Positions 1 through 9,142 of a stretch of DNA of 64,000 nucleotides are shown here, one piece after another. Position 1 is the first letter of the stretch. Every line of letters starts with the position of its first letter. Origin of the DNA: Paraburkholderia flagellata (GTDB lineage Bacteria; Pseudomonadota; Gammaproteobacteria; Burkholderiales; Burkholderiaceae). The position numbers and the translations under genes are program-made. The notes below the pieces were generated by a model. The model was not told the DNA's origin, did not search any database, and saw only the letters and a list, made by a program, of their open reading frames with translations. Location: the NCBI RefSeq assembly GCF_021390645.1, contig NZ_JAJEJT010000005.1, positions 558,001 through 622,000 of the forward strand, read 5' to 3'.

Positions 1-651
1 TGTCTGTTTGGCTTTTCCAGCCATCGCTGCACTACGCGGACGGCTATACGTCGGACGCGGTCATCTACGCCTCCGCGTGGTTTCTCACAGACTCAGGTGG
101 ACCTTGGTGTCGCTCGTATGGTGCAAGTTGATGTGATCCCGGTTGGCTACTCGACCTTTGCCGTCGAACTGCTCGCCGACAATGCGGCGCCCGAGGCAAA
201 GCCGTGTACGAAGGCCTGGGTATCCGGTTCAGGGCATGTGCGTCATGCTGGCTTCGTTATCCGATCTCGCACCTAAGCCATGCACCGGTTCGGAGGCCAG
301 GATAGAACTCTCTGCGCAATTACATAGGAATACGAATAGTTTAAAAATCCATGGTTGAATTCGTTAGATCTGCGTGGCTGACATCCTCGGTGCGGCACTC
401 GCCGATGGCAGGGTTCGTAACGAGTATTGAGGACTCAATCCGGCGCACGGCGTGCGCGGTGCCAGACGCTCACGAGGCGCAGTTCGCTGCGCGGCATCAG
501 GACGTCAGAGTCAGCAGATGCCCCTTTGCCTGAAGACCGGCTTTGTGCACTCTGCGCTGTCGGGTGCAAAACTTTGGCGGACCGTTAGTCGCGTTTATCC
601 GTCAGGCCGTCACAGTGCATAACGGCCAATAGCGGTTTGACATTCGGCCCA
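1..651. other. No supported gene
   Basis: I see no convincing coding sequence here. The open frames are short, have no recognisable motif and lack a good ribosome binding site. The stretch lies downstream of the minus-strand hydroxyacid dehydrogenase gene and probably holds its 3' end region and old remnants. Confidence 0.5.
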
Positions 652-1893
652 TTACGGGCAAATCGATCCGCGGTTCAGGTCGTGGATCGAGGGTTTGCCG
701 AGCATCGCCAGGTTCCGGTCCACCTCGTCCCTGAGCAGGCCGATGGCATGCCTCACACCCGTCGTGCCACCCACGGCCGCGGCATACATGAACGGCCGGC
801 CAGCGAACACGAAGCGCGCGCCGAGCGCGAGCGCCTTGAGCACGTCGGCGCCGCGCCGGATGCCGCTGTCCATCATCACAACGGTCTTGTCGCCAACAGT
901 CGAGCAGATCTCCGGCAATACGGCCAGCGGTTCGACAGCGCCATCCAGCTGCCGCCCGCCATGATTCGAGACGATGATGCCGTCCGCGCCGATGGCGGCG
1001 GCGTGCTTCGCGTCGTCGGCGTGAAGGATTCCCTTGATCACGAGGTTTCCGCGCCAACAATCCCGTATGCGGGCGATGTCGGACCATGCGAGATGGTCGC
1101 GCCCGGTCGTATCGCGAATCGCCGAGGCGGAAAGCATCGGTGCGCCACGCGTCGCAAACGAGTTCTCGAAGTGCGGCATGCCGTGCCGGATCAGCGTGCG
1201 CAGGAACGTGCCGGCGAGCCATCGCGGCCGCGCCATGCCGTCGATAGCGAGCCGCAGCGACGGCCGCAGCGGCAACGAAAAACCCGTTCGAACGTTATTC
1301 TCACGGTTGGCCCACACAGGAATGTCGACGGTGAGAACGAGCGTCAGGAAGCCCGCCGCGCGGATCCGCTCGATCAACGCGTCAATGCGCGAGGGGTCGC
1401 CCGGCAGATATGCCTGGAACCACGTGCCCGGTGCGGCTGCCTGAACCTCCTCCATCGGAATCAGCGACGAACCGCTCATGATCGCCGGCACGCCTTCGAG
1501 CTTTGCCGCGGTGGCGAGCGCGACGTCGCCGCGATACGCGGACATCGCACTGATCCCAATCGGCGCAATGCCGAACGGCGACGCGTAACTCGTCCCGAAC
1601 AGCGTGGTTGACTGCGAGCGGTTCGACACGTCAACGAGCACACGGGGCCGGAACCTGATGCGCTCGAACGCGGCGCGGTTGGCGGCAAGCGACAGGCCAT
1701 CCTCAGCGGCACCGCTCACATAGCCAAAGAGCGGACGCGGCAGCACCGCGCGTGCGGCCGTCTCGAAGTCGGCCAGCGACAGAATTCCGCGAAGCCGCGC
1801 AGGCACGTCGCGCTTCACTCCGTAAGCGGTCTCGGCCGCCTTCGCTTGCGGTAGGGCCGCGCGCATGCAGTCGATGTCGATTCGGTCTTTCAT
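652..1893 (-). CDS. FMN-dependent alpha-hydroxyacid dehydrogenase (LldD/GlcO/MdlB family)
   Basis: Predicted 413-residue flavoenzyme of the FMN alpha-hydroxyacid oxidase/dehydrogenase family, which oxidises L-2-hydroxyacids to 2-oxoacids. The family active-site motif SNHGGRQLD is present near residues 309-317 with its catalytic His, followed by the FMN phosphate region DSGIRRGADVLKALALGA; the N-terminal YVSGAAEDGLS flavin segment is also there. Full length for the family. I chose the ATG at 1893 because GGAG lies about 7 bases upstream; an in-frame ATG at 1908 is also possible. It follows the glutarate hydroxylase gene on the same strand after about 50 bases, so its substrate may be L-2-hydroxyglutarate, the product of that enzyme. 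This would replace the usual FAD enzyme LhgO, but that is inference; lactate, glycolate or mandelate remain possible substrates. Confidence 0.85.
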   Translation of the reverse strand: MKDRIDIDCMRAALPQAKAAETAYGVKRDVPARLRGILSLADFETAARAVLPRPLFGYVSGAAEDGLSLAANRAAFERIRFRPRVLVDVSNRSQSTTLFGTSYASPFGIAPIGISAMSAYRGDVALATAAKLEGVPAIMSGSSLIPMEEVQAAAPGTWFQAYLPGDPSRIDALIERIRAAGFLTLVLTVDIPVWANRENNVRTGFSLPLRPSLRLAIDGMARPRWLAGTFLRTLIRHGMPHFENSFATRGAPMLSASAIRDTTGRDHLAWSDIARIRDCWRGNLVIKGILHADDAKHAAAIGADGIIVSNHGGRQLDGAVEPLAVLPEICSTVGDKTVVMMDSGIRRGADVLKALALGARFVFAGRPFMYAAAVGGTTGVRHAIGLLRDEVDRNLAMLGKPSIHDLNRGSICP

Positions 1894-1946
1894 TTTTCGC
1901 TCCATCATTTATTCGCTTACCCTTGCCGACTCCGTGTCGCCCTTCT

Positions 1947-2876
1947 TCATTGCGAGAACATGCCGCGCTGGCGCATCAACTCGCGAAACAGCGCCTCATT
2001 CTTCTTGAACGGAGCACGCCCATGCAGATAGAAGTAGTTGTTCAACACGACGAGGTCGCCAACAGGCAGGACCACTTCCGTGGTGCCAATGGACGCTTCC
2101 ATCGACGCAGAGAGTTCGCGCAAAAACTCGGCTTCCTCACGATTGGAAGGCTGCACGAACTGATCGATGAACGAGATCGACAGCCCGAACTCGCTCTGGA
2201 AGAACAGCGGCCGCTCAATCTTCTCGCTGACGTTCTTGGAGCCCGGCGCTTTGTAGAGAAACGGCCGCGTACCGAACTTGTGATTGACGAACTGATCGCG
2301 CTCTGCCCAGTCATCGAGATGCAGGAAGCGCGACTCGCCGCCCACGGCGTTGCGCTCCGCGAACTTCATCATCAACAGCCAGTCGGTAGCCTCGCTAACG
2401 AACGTGCCGTCGGTGTGCATCGTGAAGAGGCGGTAGGCCTGGCGAAGGTAGGAATCGCTATCGTCCGTGTGCTTCACGACGAAGCGCGCGAAATAGGTGC
2501 CGGACATGGCGTCGTGATTGCCGGGCCCGAGAATGTGGCCTATTGCCGTGCCGAATTTGACGAAGTCGGCGGGGTCGTCCGTGAGCCCTTGCAGGCCGAT
2601 CGTGAAGCCGCCGTGGCGACGGTCCTTCACGAGATCCACTAGTGTCTGCGCGAAGTTTTCGCCAAGGCGTTTGGCCAACAGATCGGCGAGGTAATAGCGC
2701 ATGAACGGGACGTACTCGAGGTTCTGCACGTCGATATCGTGCGCATCGCGAAGAAACCCGACCAGCGCATCGCGCTCGCCCGTCACATGCATGATGCGGT
2801 GATGATCCGGATGCGGCGACACGCTAAAAGAGGCGCCGCGAGGGGGCAAGATCGGCTTGGCAAGCGGTGCGTTCAT
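1947..2876 (-). CDS. glaH: Glutarate 2-hydroxylase (GlaH/CsiD family)
   Basis: Predicted 309-residue Fe(II)/2-oxoglutarate-dependent oxygenase that would hydroxylate glutarate to L-2-hydroxyglutarate in the cytoplasm. It shows the CsiD family signature HTDGTFV with iron ligands His154 and Asp156, followed by TDWLLMMKFAERNAVGG and LHLDDW, a PGSKNV segment and the distal ligand His285 in YLHGR, with an arginine 13 residues later. Length fits E. coli GlaH (about 325). The ATG at 2876 is preferred over an upstream in-frame codon because GGAG lies 6 bases upstream and homology starts there. It heads a two-gene unit with the hydroxyacid dehydrogenase and is divergent from a LysR gene that probably controls it. 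Confidence 0.88.
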   Translation of the reverse strand: MNAPLAKPILPPRGASFSVSPHPDHHRIMHVTGERDALVGFLRDAHDIDVQNLEYVPFMRYYLADLLAKRLGENFAQTLVDLVKDRRHGGFTIGLQGLTDDPADFVKFGTAIGHILGPGNHDAMSGTYFARFVVKHTDDSDSYLRQAYRLFTMHTDGTFVSEATDWLLMMKFAERNAVGGESRFLHLDDWAERDQFVNHKFGTRPFLYKAPGSKNVSEKIERPLFFQSEFGLSISFIDQFVQPSNREEAEFLRELSASMEASIGTTEVVLPVGDLVVLNNYFYLHGRAPFKKNEALFRELMRQRGMFSQ

Positions 2877-2957
2877 GGTTTTCTCCGTGAAGGTGAGGCT
2901 CCATTTCAGCGCGCTTCTTTGATAGCATCCAGACCAGAATCGCGAATTTTTAACCAC

Positions 2958-2970
2958 TTAATCAGATTAA
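2958..2970. promoter_or_regulatory. Candidate LysR operator
   Basis: TTAATCAGATTAA is a perfect 13-base inverted repeat with a one-base centre and fits the T-N11-A rule for LysR boxes. It lies in the 94-base divergent interval between glaH and the LysR gene and directly abuts the regulator's ATG, where it also replaces a Shine-Dalgarno sequence. Autoregulation is a plausible role; binding is untested. Confidence 0.45.
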
Positions 2971-3870
2971 ATGATCGAAGCCCGCCAGCTCAGATATTTC
3001 GTCGCCGTCGTCGAGGAACTGCATTTCGCGCGCGCCGCCGATCGCCTCGACATCGCGCAGTCGGCACTGAGCGCCCAGATTCAGCGCCTTGAACGCGAGA
3101 TCGGCGTGCGTCTGCTGAACCGCAACAAGCGGCAGCCGGTGACACTCACCGACGCGGGGCGTCTCTTCCACGCCGAAGCGGTAGCCGCGCTGCGGCACAT
3201 CGAGCGTGCGGACCAGGTCGGGCGTCTGGCGGCGCGCGGTCTGGCCGGCATTGTGCGGATCGGCTTCGTCGCGTCCGGCGTCACGAGCGGCGTGCTGTCC
3301 GACACGCTGCGCGCGTTTCGCCAGTCGCATCCGGACGTGCGCATCGAGGTCGTGCCGATGGAAACGCCACGGCAGTTCGAGGCGCTCGACAGCGGGGAGA
3401 TCGACGTCGGCATCCTGCGGCCGCGCCGCCGTTATCCTGCGGGTATTGTGGCCACCAACGTCCATACCGAGCACCTCATGGTCGCGATGGCCGACCACCA
3501 TCCGCTCGCCGCGCGCCGCAAGCTCCATGCGCGCGACCTGAAAGACCAGTCGTTCATTTCGCCCCAGTTCAACGAGGAAGAAGGGTTCGGCGAGGTGCTG
3601 GCCGCGCTCGGCGCCGCAGGCGGCTTCTCGGCCCTCCTCGACTATCGCGTGCAGGACTTTATTTCCGTACTCACTCTCGCGTCCGCTGGCTATGGCGTGG
3701 CCGTCGTGCCCGAATCGATGTCGAGGTTCGCGCTGCCCGGCCTGTGTTTCAGGCCCGTCACCGATTTCGAATTTCCCGTCCACCTCGCGATGGCGAGCAG
3801 ACGGCGGGAACTCTCCCCGGCAGTGCGCGCCTTCATCAAGACGCCGCTCGCGCCCTCTGCGCCGGGATAG
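2971..3870 (+). CDS. LysR family transcriptional regulator
   Basis: Predicted 299-residue LysR regulator. An N-terminal winged helix (MIEARQLRYFVAVVEEL, then AADRLDIAQSALSAQIQRLE) is followed by a two-lobed effector domain from about residue 90. It is transcribed away from glaH and the hydroxyacid dehydrogenase, the usual arrangement for a regulator of the divergent genes. A T-N11-A palindrome touches its start codon, so it may autoregulate. The glutarate pathway in pseudomonads also uses a LysR regulator for the glutaryl-CoA branch (GcdR), but this does not prove the effector here. No obvious ribosome binding site is seen. Confidence 0.88.
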   Translation: MIEARQLRYFVAVVEELHFARAADRLDIAQSALSAQIQRLEREIGVRLLNRNKRQPVTLTDAGRLFHAEAVAALRHIERADQVGRLAARGLAGIVRIGFVASGVTSGVLSDTLRAFRQSHPDVRIEVVPMETPRQFEALDSGEIDVGILRPRRRYPAGIVATNVHTEHLMVAMADHHPLAARRKLHARDLKDQSFISPQFNEEEGFGEVLAALGAAGGFSALLDYRVQDFISVLTLASAGYGVAVVPESMSRFALPGLCFRPVTDFEFPVHLAMASRRRELSPAVRAFIKTPLAPSAPG

Positions 3871-3974
3871 GCCCGATTGCGCGCGCATTTATGGCACGTT
3901 ATGGTGCCAGCGCATGACGGTTTGCGCAGGCTCGCGCCTCACGCGCAGCCGTAAACTTCAAGGAGAGGGGGCGC

Positions 3975-4967
3975 ATGTCCGAGACCGTATGCCCGGCGCT
4001 GCCCGGGCAGAGCGCTGCGCAGGTCTTCAACGTGGACCTGGCTTCCTGCGCGCCCGGCCACGCCAGCATTCGCGACTGGTACGAGATTCTGCACGAGAAC
4101 TATTTTCGGCTCGACGTGAGGGTCGGCAGCAGCTTTCGTTCGGGCTCGCTCGAGCGCGTCGATATCGGCAACATCCGCGCGTGCATGCTCAAGTGCGATC
4201 CTATGCTGACCGAGCGCCGCGCCTCGCCGGCAGGTCCGGACACGCGCGACTTCTACGTCGTCGAGATTCCGCAGGCCACGCCCGTCACGCTCACGCAGCG
4301 CGGCCGCGAAAGCGTGATCCAGCCGGGCGACTTCGCGATCGTGAACGGCGCGGAAGGCTACACGTTCGCTATGGCGCAGCGCAACGAGGTGCGCACCTTG
4401 CGCATTCCGTGCCGATCGCTGCTGCAGCGGCTGCCCGCCGTCGACGACAAGGTGGCACTAACGTGTCACGGCAGCGAACCGACCGTGGCGCTCTTCCTCG
4501 AATTCGCGCAGACCTGGGGACGACATGCCAACGCGTTGCCGGCCGACCTGCGCGAACGCACCGAGCAGCATCTGCTCGACCTCCTCGTCATGGCGCTATC
4601 GGGCACGTGCAACGCAACCAGCGAGACGTCCGTGCGCAGCGCCCACCGCCAGCGCGCGTTGCGTACCATTGAGGAGCAGTTCACCAATCCCGCACTCGAA
4701 CCCGTCGACATCGCCCGCACGCTTGGACTTTCCGAACGCTATCTTCAGAAGATTTTCGCCGAACGCGAGGAAACCGTCTCTTCCGCCATTCGCCGGCGAC
4801 GCATTCTCGAAGCAAAGCGCCTGCTCGCGACGCGCGCGCAAAATCGCCAGAGCGTCACGCAGATCGCATTCTCTGTCGGTTTCTCCGACCCGTCCCATTT
4901 CAGCCGCGTATTCCGCCAGGAAACCGGCGTCTCGCCCGTCCAGTATGCGAGCACCGGCGTCGACTGA
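3975..4967 (+). CDS. AraC family transcriptional regulator
   Basis: Predicted 330-residue activator with an N-terminal AraC-binding-like (cupin-type) domain of about 200 residues and a C-terminal double helix-turn-helix domain. The C-terminal signature is clear: LEPVDIARTLGLSERYLQKIF, then the second helix QIAFSVGFSDPSHFSRVFR and the closing TGVSPVQYA. AGGAGAGGG lies just upstream of the ATG. It stands alone between the LysR and MocR genes. In Pseudomonas putida an AraC-type protein (OplR) senses lactams next to the oplBA oxoprolinase genes; because hyuAB-type genes lie 4 kb away here, a similar role is possible but is inference. Confidence 0.88.
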   Translation: MSETVCPALPGQSAAQVFNVDLASCAPGHASIRDWYEILHENYFRLDVRVGSSFRSGSLERVDIGNIRACMLKCDPMLTERRASPAGPDTRDFYVVEIPQATPVTLTQRGRESVIQPGDFAIVNGAEGYTFAMAQRNEVRTLRIPCRSLLQRLPAVDDKVALTCHGSEPTVALFLEFAQTWGRHANALPADLRERTEQHLLDLLVMALSGTCNATSETSVRSAHRQRALRTIEEQFTNPALEPVDIARTLGLSERYLQKIFAEREETVSSAIRRRRILEAKRLLATRAQNRQSVTQIAFSVGFSDPSHFSRVFRQETGVSPVQYASTGVD

Positions 4968-5074
4968 GTGCGTTCCGAGTCCTTTGTCTGATAAAAACCC
5001 GCCCACGAGGGCGCTCTCGTCCATGCTTTTGTACGGCGTGAGACAAGCGCGCCCTATTTTCGTTTTGTAGAGTG

Positions 5075-5120
5075 CCTGTCAATCGAGTCCTTCGGGACGC
5101 ATTCAGACCGGTTTGACAGG
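5075..5120 (+). promoter_or_regulatory. Nested inverted repeat in the MocR leader
   Basis: CCTGTCAA (5075-5082) and TTGACAGG (5113-5120) are exact reverse complements flanking a small hairpin GTCC-TTCG-GGAC (5087-5098). The right arm runs into the AGGAG ribosome binding site of the MocR gene. It could be a protein operator or an RNA fold that hides the start. Function is unknown. Confidence 0.4.
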
Positions 5121-5129
5121 AGAGGCACC

Positions 5130-6521
5130 GTGCTATCGCTCGCAACCGATGCTACGAGACCCCTCGTGCAACGCATCGTCGACCATTTCCATATCCTGAT
5201 CGACACCGGCAAGCTGCACTCCGGCATGAAGATTCCATCGATCCGTAATTTCGCCGAATCGCATGGCGTGAGCGTGTCGACCGTTGTCGACGCGTACGAT
5301 CGCCTCGTGGCCGATGGTCTGCTCGTGCCACGCCAGAACGCCGGGTTCTTTGTGCGCAGTTTCGGCCATGCGGCCTACCTCTGCGACGACAGCGCGCAGA
5401 ATAACGCGGGCAGCTTCGATTCGCGCTGGATGCTCAACCGCATCTGGCAGAGTCACGACGTCGCGATCAATCCGGGCTGTGGCTGGCTGCCGCCACGCTG
5501 GATGGACGAAGAAGGGTTGCGCCGCACGATGCGCACGATGTCGTTGCACGCCAACGGCTCGATGGTCGGCTACGGCACGCCGAAAGGGTATCTGCCGTTG
5601 CGCTGGAAGATCTCCGACTGGCTGAGCCAGCAGGAGATCTTCTGCCCGCCCGACCAGTTGCTGATGACGACGGGCGCCGCGCATGCGCTGGGGATTCTGA
5701 TCCAGCATCTCGTGAAGCCCGGCGACACGGTGTTCGTCGATCGTCCCGGTTACAGCCTCGTGTTCGCCCATCTGAAACGAATGGGCGCCAACGTGATCGG
5801 CGTGCCGTGGACGCCTTCGGGGCCCGACATCGCGGTGCTCGCGCAACTGCTCTCGCAGCACACGCCGCGCGCGTGGTTCACGAACGCGCGCCTGCACAAT
5901 CCCACGGGCGCCTCGTGCTCCACACCCATCGCGCACAAGCTGCTGCAGCTCTGCGCGCAGCACGACTTCCTCATCGTCGAAGACGACGTCTGCGCCGAAC
6001 TCGACAGCACTGCGCGCCGTCCGCTCGCGAGCATGGATCAGCTCGAACGCGTCATCTACGTCGGCAGTTTTTCGAAAACCGTTTCGCCGGCCATGCGCGT
6101 CGGCTATATCGCGGCACACCCTGACCTGATCGAGGACCTGACCCAGTTCAAGATGATTACGGGCCTTACGAGTTCCGAGGTCGGTGAGCGCTTCGTCTAT
6201 CAGATGCTCACGGACGGACGGCACCGTAAGCACCTGAAGGGGCTGCGAGAGAATCTCGCGCGCGCACAGCAGGACGCGCGGCGCAAGCTCGTCGAAGCGG
6301 GCATGGTCCTCTTCAACGACGCGAGCGAAGGCATGTTCGCCTGGGCTCGCCACCCGGCCCACGACGACTCGCGCGCGCTGTCCAGCCGGGCGCTGGACAA
6401 GGACATCTATCTCGCGCCCGGCCAGCTCTTCTTCCACGACGAACACGTGACGCCGTGGATGCGCTTCAACGTCGGCTACTGCGACCACGACGCCCTGTTC
6501 GATTTTCTCGCCGGCGTCTAG
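5130..6521 (+). CDS. MocR-like regulator (GntR HTH fused to PLP aminotransferase domain)
   Basis: Predicted 463-residue MocR/GabR-type regulator. Residues 1-80 form a GntR winged helix (GKLHSGMKIPSIRNFAESHG, then VSVSTVVDAYDRL). The rest is a fold-type I aminotransferase domain with TGAAHALG, the NPTG motif, an EDD segment and the PLP lysine in SFSKTVSPAMRVGY. Such proteins bind PLP plus an amino acid or amine effector and control amine or amino-acid catabolic genes. GTG start with GGAG about 10 bases upstream. It converges on the porin that ends the hyu operon, so regulation of a nearby amino-acid or lactam pathway is plausible. A pure aminotransferase role is less likely because the DNA-binding domain is complete. 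Confidence 0.88.
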   Translation: MLSLATDATRPLVQRIVDHFHILIDTGKLHSGMKIPSIRNFAESHGVSVSTVVDAYDRLVADGLLVPRQNAGFFVRSFGHAAYLCDDSAQNNAGSFDSRWMLNRIWQSHDVAINPGCGWLPPRWMDEEGLRRTMRTMSLHANGSMVGYGTPKGYLPLRWKISDWLSQQEIFCPPDQLLMTTGAAHALGILIQHLVKPGDTVFVDRPGYSLVFAHLKRMGANVIGVPWTPSGPDIAVLAQLLSQHTPRAWFTNARLHNPTGASCSTPIAHKLLQLCAQHDFLIVEDDVCAELDSTARRPLASMDQLERVIYVGSFSKTVSPAMRVGYIAAHPDLIEDLTQFKMITGLTSSEVGERFVYQMLTDGRHRKHLKGLRENLARAQQDARRKLVEAGMVLFNDASEGMFAWARHPAHDDSRALSSRALDKDIYLAPGQLFFHDEHVTPWMRFNVGYCDHDALFDFLAGV

Positions 6522-6577
6522 CGACGTTAGAGGCCGGTCGCTGCGGTGTTGCAAAGCGCTCACGGCGCCCGGCTCCC

Positions 6578-7714
6578 TTAGAACGAGTGCGTGATGCCAA
6601 GACGCGCCGCGACCTGACGGCTCGTGCTCGACGGATTGAAGCCGGCGATCTGGGCCACGGATGCATCGCCCGACGCGTTCTGGAACACGCCCATCGCATA
6701 GACCGACGTGCGCTTGGACAGAGCGTACTGCGCGATCACGTTGGCCTGCTGATACTTCGGCGTGGTATCGCTCGCGTGATCGTGGCCCACGGTGTACGTA
6801 AAGCCCGCGCCGAACAGCAATGCGCTCGTCATGTTGTAGATGCCGGAGAGCTCGTAGTTCTGGAACGTGACGTCGCCGCCACCGTTGGCAGAACGAAATG
6901 CCGTATCGGAAAAGTTCGCAGAGAGCTTGAACGACCCGATGACGTACGACGCGCCCACGGCCAGCACGTTCTGGCTGCGCGCCCGTGCGAGCGCGTCGCC
7001 GAAGATCGCGTTCGTGAAGCTGCCGCCCGACGCGTAGCCCGACACCGCCGTCAACGGATCGTTCACGCGCAGGTAGCCGACGCCCGCGCTGAAGGCGCCG
7101 CCCGCGTAAGCCACGGCGGCGCTCCAGGTGGAGTCGGTGGAAAACTGCCCCGCGTGGCCGCCCAGGGAATAATGCCCCTCGGCCGTGAAGCCTCCGATGG
7201 TCGGGCTCACGTACTTGATGGCGTTCGCGACGGAAAAGCCATTGTCGAGGTTGTCCATGTCGTTGGGGTGTGCGAAGTACCAGCCGCCGTACTGGCCGTT
7301 GAGTGTGAACGGTTCGAGCAGATCGACGTTGGCGTCCCATTGGCGCCCGAAGGTCAGCGTGCCGTAGCGCGTGGACTGCAGCCCCACATAGGCGTTGCGC
7401 GAGAATGCGAGGCCGCCGCCCGCGGCGCCATTCGTGGCATCGAAGCCGCTTTCCAGACGGAAGATCGCGCTCAACCCGCCGCCCAGGTCCTCCGTGCCCT
7501 TGAGCCCCCAGCGGCTGCCGAGCGGCACGCCGCTTTGCATCTGAAACAGCTTGCCGCCGCTGCCCGCCACGGCTTGCCCGTTCGACGCATTGACGACGTT
7601 GTTCGCATAGTCGATGCCCAGATCCACAACGCCATACAGCGTGACGGAACTCTGCGCGTGCGCGCCGCCTGCCAGCACCGCGAGCGGCAACGCCACGACC
7701 CGATAGATCTTCAT
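6578..7714 (-). CDS. Outer-membrane porin (Burkholderia-type OmpC family)
   Basis: Predicted 378-residue trimeric beta-barrel porin. A signal peptide ends in GGAHA before QSSVTLYGVVDLGIDY, the standard start of Burkholderiales porins, and the protein ends in the barrel-closing LGITHSF with terminal Phe. Other family marks are SRWGLKGTEDLGGGL and YGTLTFGRQW. AAGGAAAA precedes the ATG. The gene starts 18 bases after the NCS1 permease stop on the same strand, so it is probably the last gene of the hyuB-hyuA-permease-porin operon and supplies outer-membrane entry for the same substrate. Confidence 0.92.
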   Translation of the reverse strand: MKIYRVVALPLAVLAGGAHAQSSVTLYGVVDLGIDYANNVVNASNGQAVAGSGGKLFQMQSGVPLGSRWGLKGTEDLGGGLSAIFRLESGFDATNGAAGGGLAFSRNAYVGLQSTRYGTLTFGRQWDANVDLLEPFTLNGQYGGWYFAHPNDMDNLDNGFSVANAIKYVSPTIGGFTAEGHYSLGGHAGQFSTDSTWSAAVAYAGGAFSAGVGYLRVNDPLTAVSGYASGGSFTNAIFGDALARARSQNVLAVGASYVIGSFKLSANFSDTAFRSANGGGDVTFQNYELSGIYNMTSALLFGAGFTYTVGHDHASDTTPKYQQANVIAQYALSKRTSVYAMGVFQNASGDASVAQIAGFNPSSTSRQVAARLGITHSF

Positions 7715-7732
7715 GTGTTTTCCTTGTTGGAA

Positions 7733-9091
7733 TTAAAACGTGACATCGCGAACGAACGCACGCTTGCCGGCAAACGAGAGCGCCAGGCGATAGATCAGCG
7801 CCGCACTCACAGCGGCGGCCGGGGCCGAGAACGTGGCGAGCGTTCCGCCCGCCTCGAGCAATGCGATGCCGACCGCCGCCGAAGCGAACCATGCTGCGAG
7901 CCCGCACGGGTTGAGCGACACGACGCGCTCGCGCCGGTACTCGATCTCTTCGCCAACGATCGCGCCGTAGTGCGGCGACAGGATATGCGTAAGCGCGATC
8001 GCGACCCACGCGACGACGAAGATGCCCTGCCACGCCAGCGCCTGCAGAATGAAACTGAACACGTTCGAGAGCATGAGCACGTAGACGATCGCCCCCACGA
8101 CGATCGACCAGAAGAACTTCGGCAGATCGAGCTTCAAGGCGCTCTGAAAGAACGCATGCATGTTGGTCGAGGCGAGGTAGAAGTTGGCGGTATTGATGCG
8201 CGTCTGCGTGACCCACACGAACAGCAGGCCGGCGAAGCCCATCGTCTTGAGCAGTGCGAGCACGACGGACACCTCGGAAAGCGCGCCCTCGGCGGCGAGT
8301 GTGCCAGCGAGGAAGATTCCCACCGCGCCGTTGACGAGGAACGTGAACGCGTAGAACGGCCATCCGAAATTGCGCCGCGCGTGATACGCCGCGTCTTCCT
8401 TCTTGCCAAAGCGCGCGTAGTCCCACGTGTACATCATGAGGATCCAGACGCCCATGAAGGCCGTATAGCAGTTCCACCAACCGCTCGCGGGTGCCCCGCC
8501 GGCCGGGCCCAGCGTCAACCACGCCGTCGTGCTGCCACCGGAATGGCATGCCGCAACGACGGCCGCCACAAGACCGACGAGATAGAACGGCAGCAGCACG
8601 CCGTTGAACTTGTCGAGCCAGCTTTGCACGCTGCCGAAAACGAGCAACACGCTGTATGCCACGACGATGAGGTAGGACATATGCAGCGAGACGGCCGGAA
8701 AATACGCGTTGATCGCAATGGCGATCACCGATCCTTCGAAGAGTGCGTAGTAGATCGCCGTGGCAAAGAAGATCAGCGTAGCGAGCGGCGCACCGAAGCT
8801 GCCGAACAGCACGCGCGAAAACAGCGCGACCGAAAGGCCGCTGCGGATCGCGTAGCGCGTGATGATGCCGTTGATGAGGCTATACGTCGCGACCGACAAC
8901 GCAAGCCCGATCAGCGTATTGGCCGTGCCGAAATTGATCGCGAGCGTCGCCGAGACGACAAGCCAGAACATCGCGCTGCAAATCGCCCACCACGCCATCG
9001 TGAGCGAGCGCCGCGACATGCGGGCGCTGTCCGGCACCGGACCCGCAGCGTAGCCCGGGTCCGGATCGCTGCCCTTCACTGAAATTTCCAT
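7733..9091 (-). CDS. NCS1 family cytosine/purine/hydantoin-type permease
   Basis: Predicted 452-residue inner-membrane carrier of the nucleobase:cation symporter-1 family with about 12 hydrophobic segments. Family members import cytosine, allantoin, hydantoins and similar cyclic amides with Na+ or H+. PDSARMSRRSLTMAWWAICSA opens the transport domain, and FARFG-like YARFGKKEDAAYH and WVTQTRINTANFYLAS segments match the family pattern. It lies between hyuA and the porin gene. It is clearly paralogous to the permease at 19290-20645 (shared LSEVSVVLALLK, FGSVQSWLDKFNGVLLPFY), so each hydrolase operon carries its own copy. Substrate is not visible; a lactam or hydantoin fits the neighbours. Confidence 0.88.
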   Translation of the reverse strand: MEISVKGSDPDPGYAAGPVPDSARMSRRSLTMAWWAICSAMFWLVVSATLAINFGTANTLIGLALSVATYSLINGIITRYAIRSGLSVALFSRVLFGSFGAPLATLIFFATAIYYALFEGSVIAIAINAYFPAVSLHMSYLIVVAYSVLLVFGSVQSWLDKFNGVLLPFYLVGLVAAVVAACHSGGSTTAWLTLGPAGGAPASGWWNCYTAFMGVWILMMYTWDYARFGKKEDAAYHARRNFGWPFYAFTFLVNGAVGIFLAGTLAAEGALSEVSVVLALLKTMGFAGLLFVWVTQTRINTANFYLASTNMHAFFQSALKLDLPKFFWSIVVGAIVYVLMLSNVFSFILQALAWQGIFVVAWVAIALTHILSPHYGAIVGEEIEYRRERVVSLNPCGLAAWFASAAVGIALLEAGGTLATFSAPAAAVSAALIYRLALSFAGKRAFVRDVTF

Positions 9092-9142
9092 ACGGCCTCC
9101 GAAATAAATAAGACAAACGAAAATCCGCCTATTTCATGCCTT

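Noticed and set aside
637..1611. Plus-strand frame of 324 codons
   Set aside because: Antisense to the FMN hydroxyacid dehydrogenase with its intact active-site motif.
5133..8549. Open frame of 1138 codons on the minus strand
   Set aside because: It runs antisense to the MocR gene and across the porin and permease in a wrong frame. It is very Arg-rich without motifs, as expected from GC-rich shadow frames.
6455..9082. Open frame of 875 codons on the plus strand
   Set aside because: It lies opposite the clearly recognised porin and NCS1 permease genes; its Arg/His/Glu-rich composition is that of an antisense shadow.
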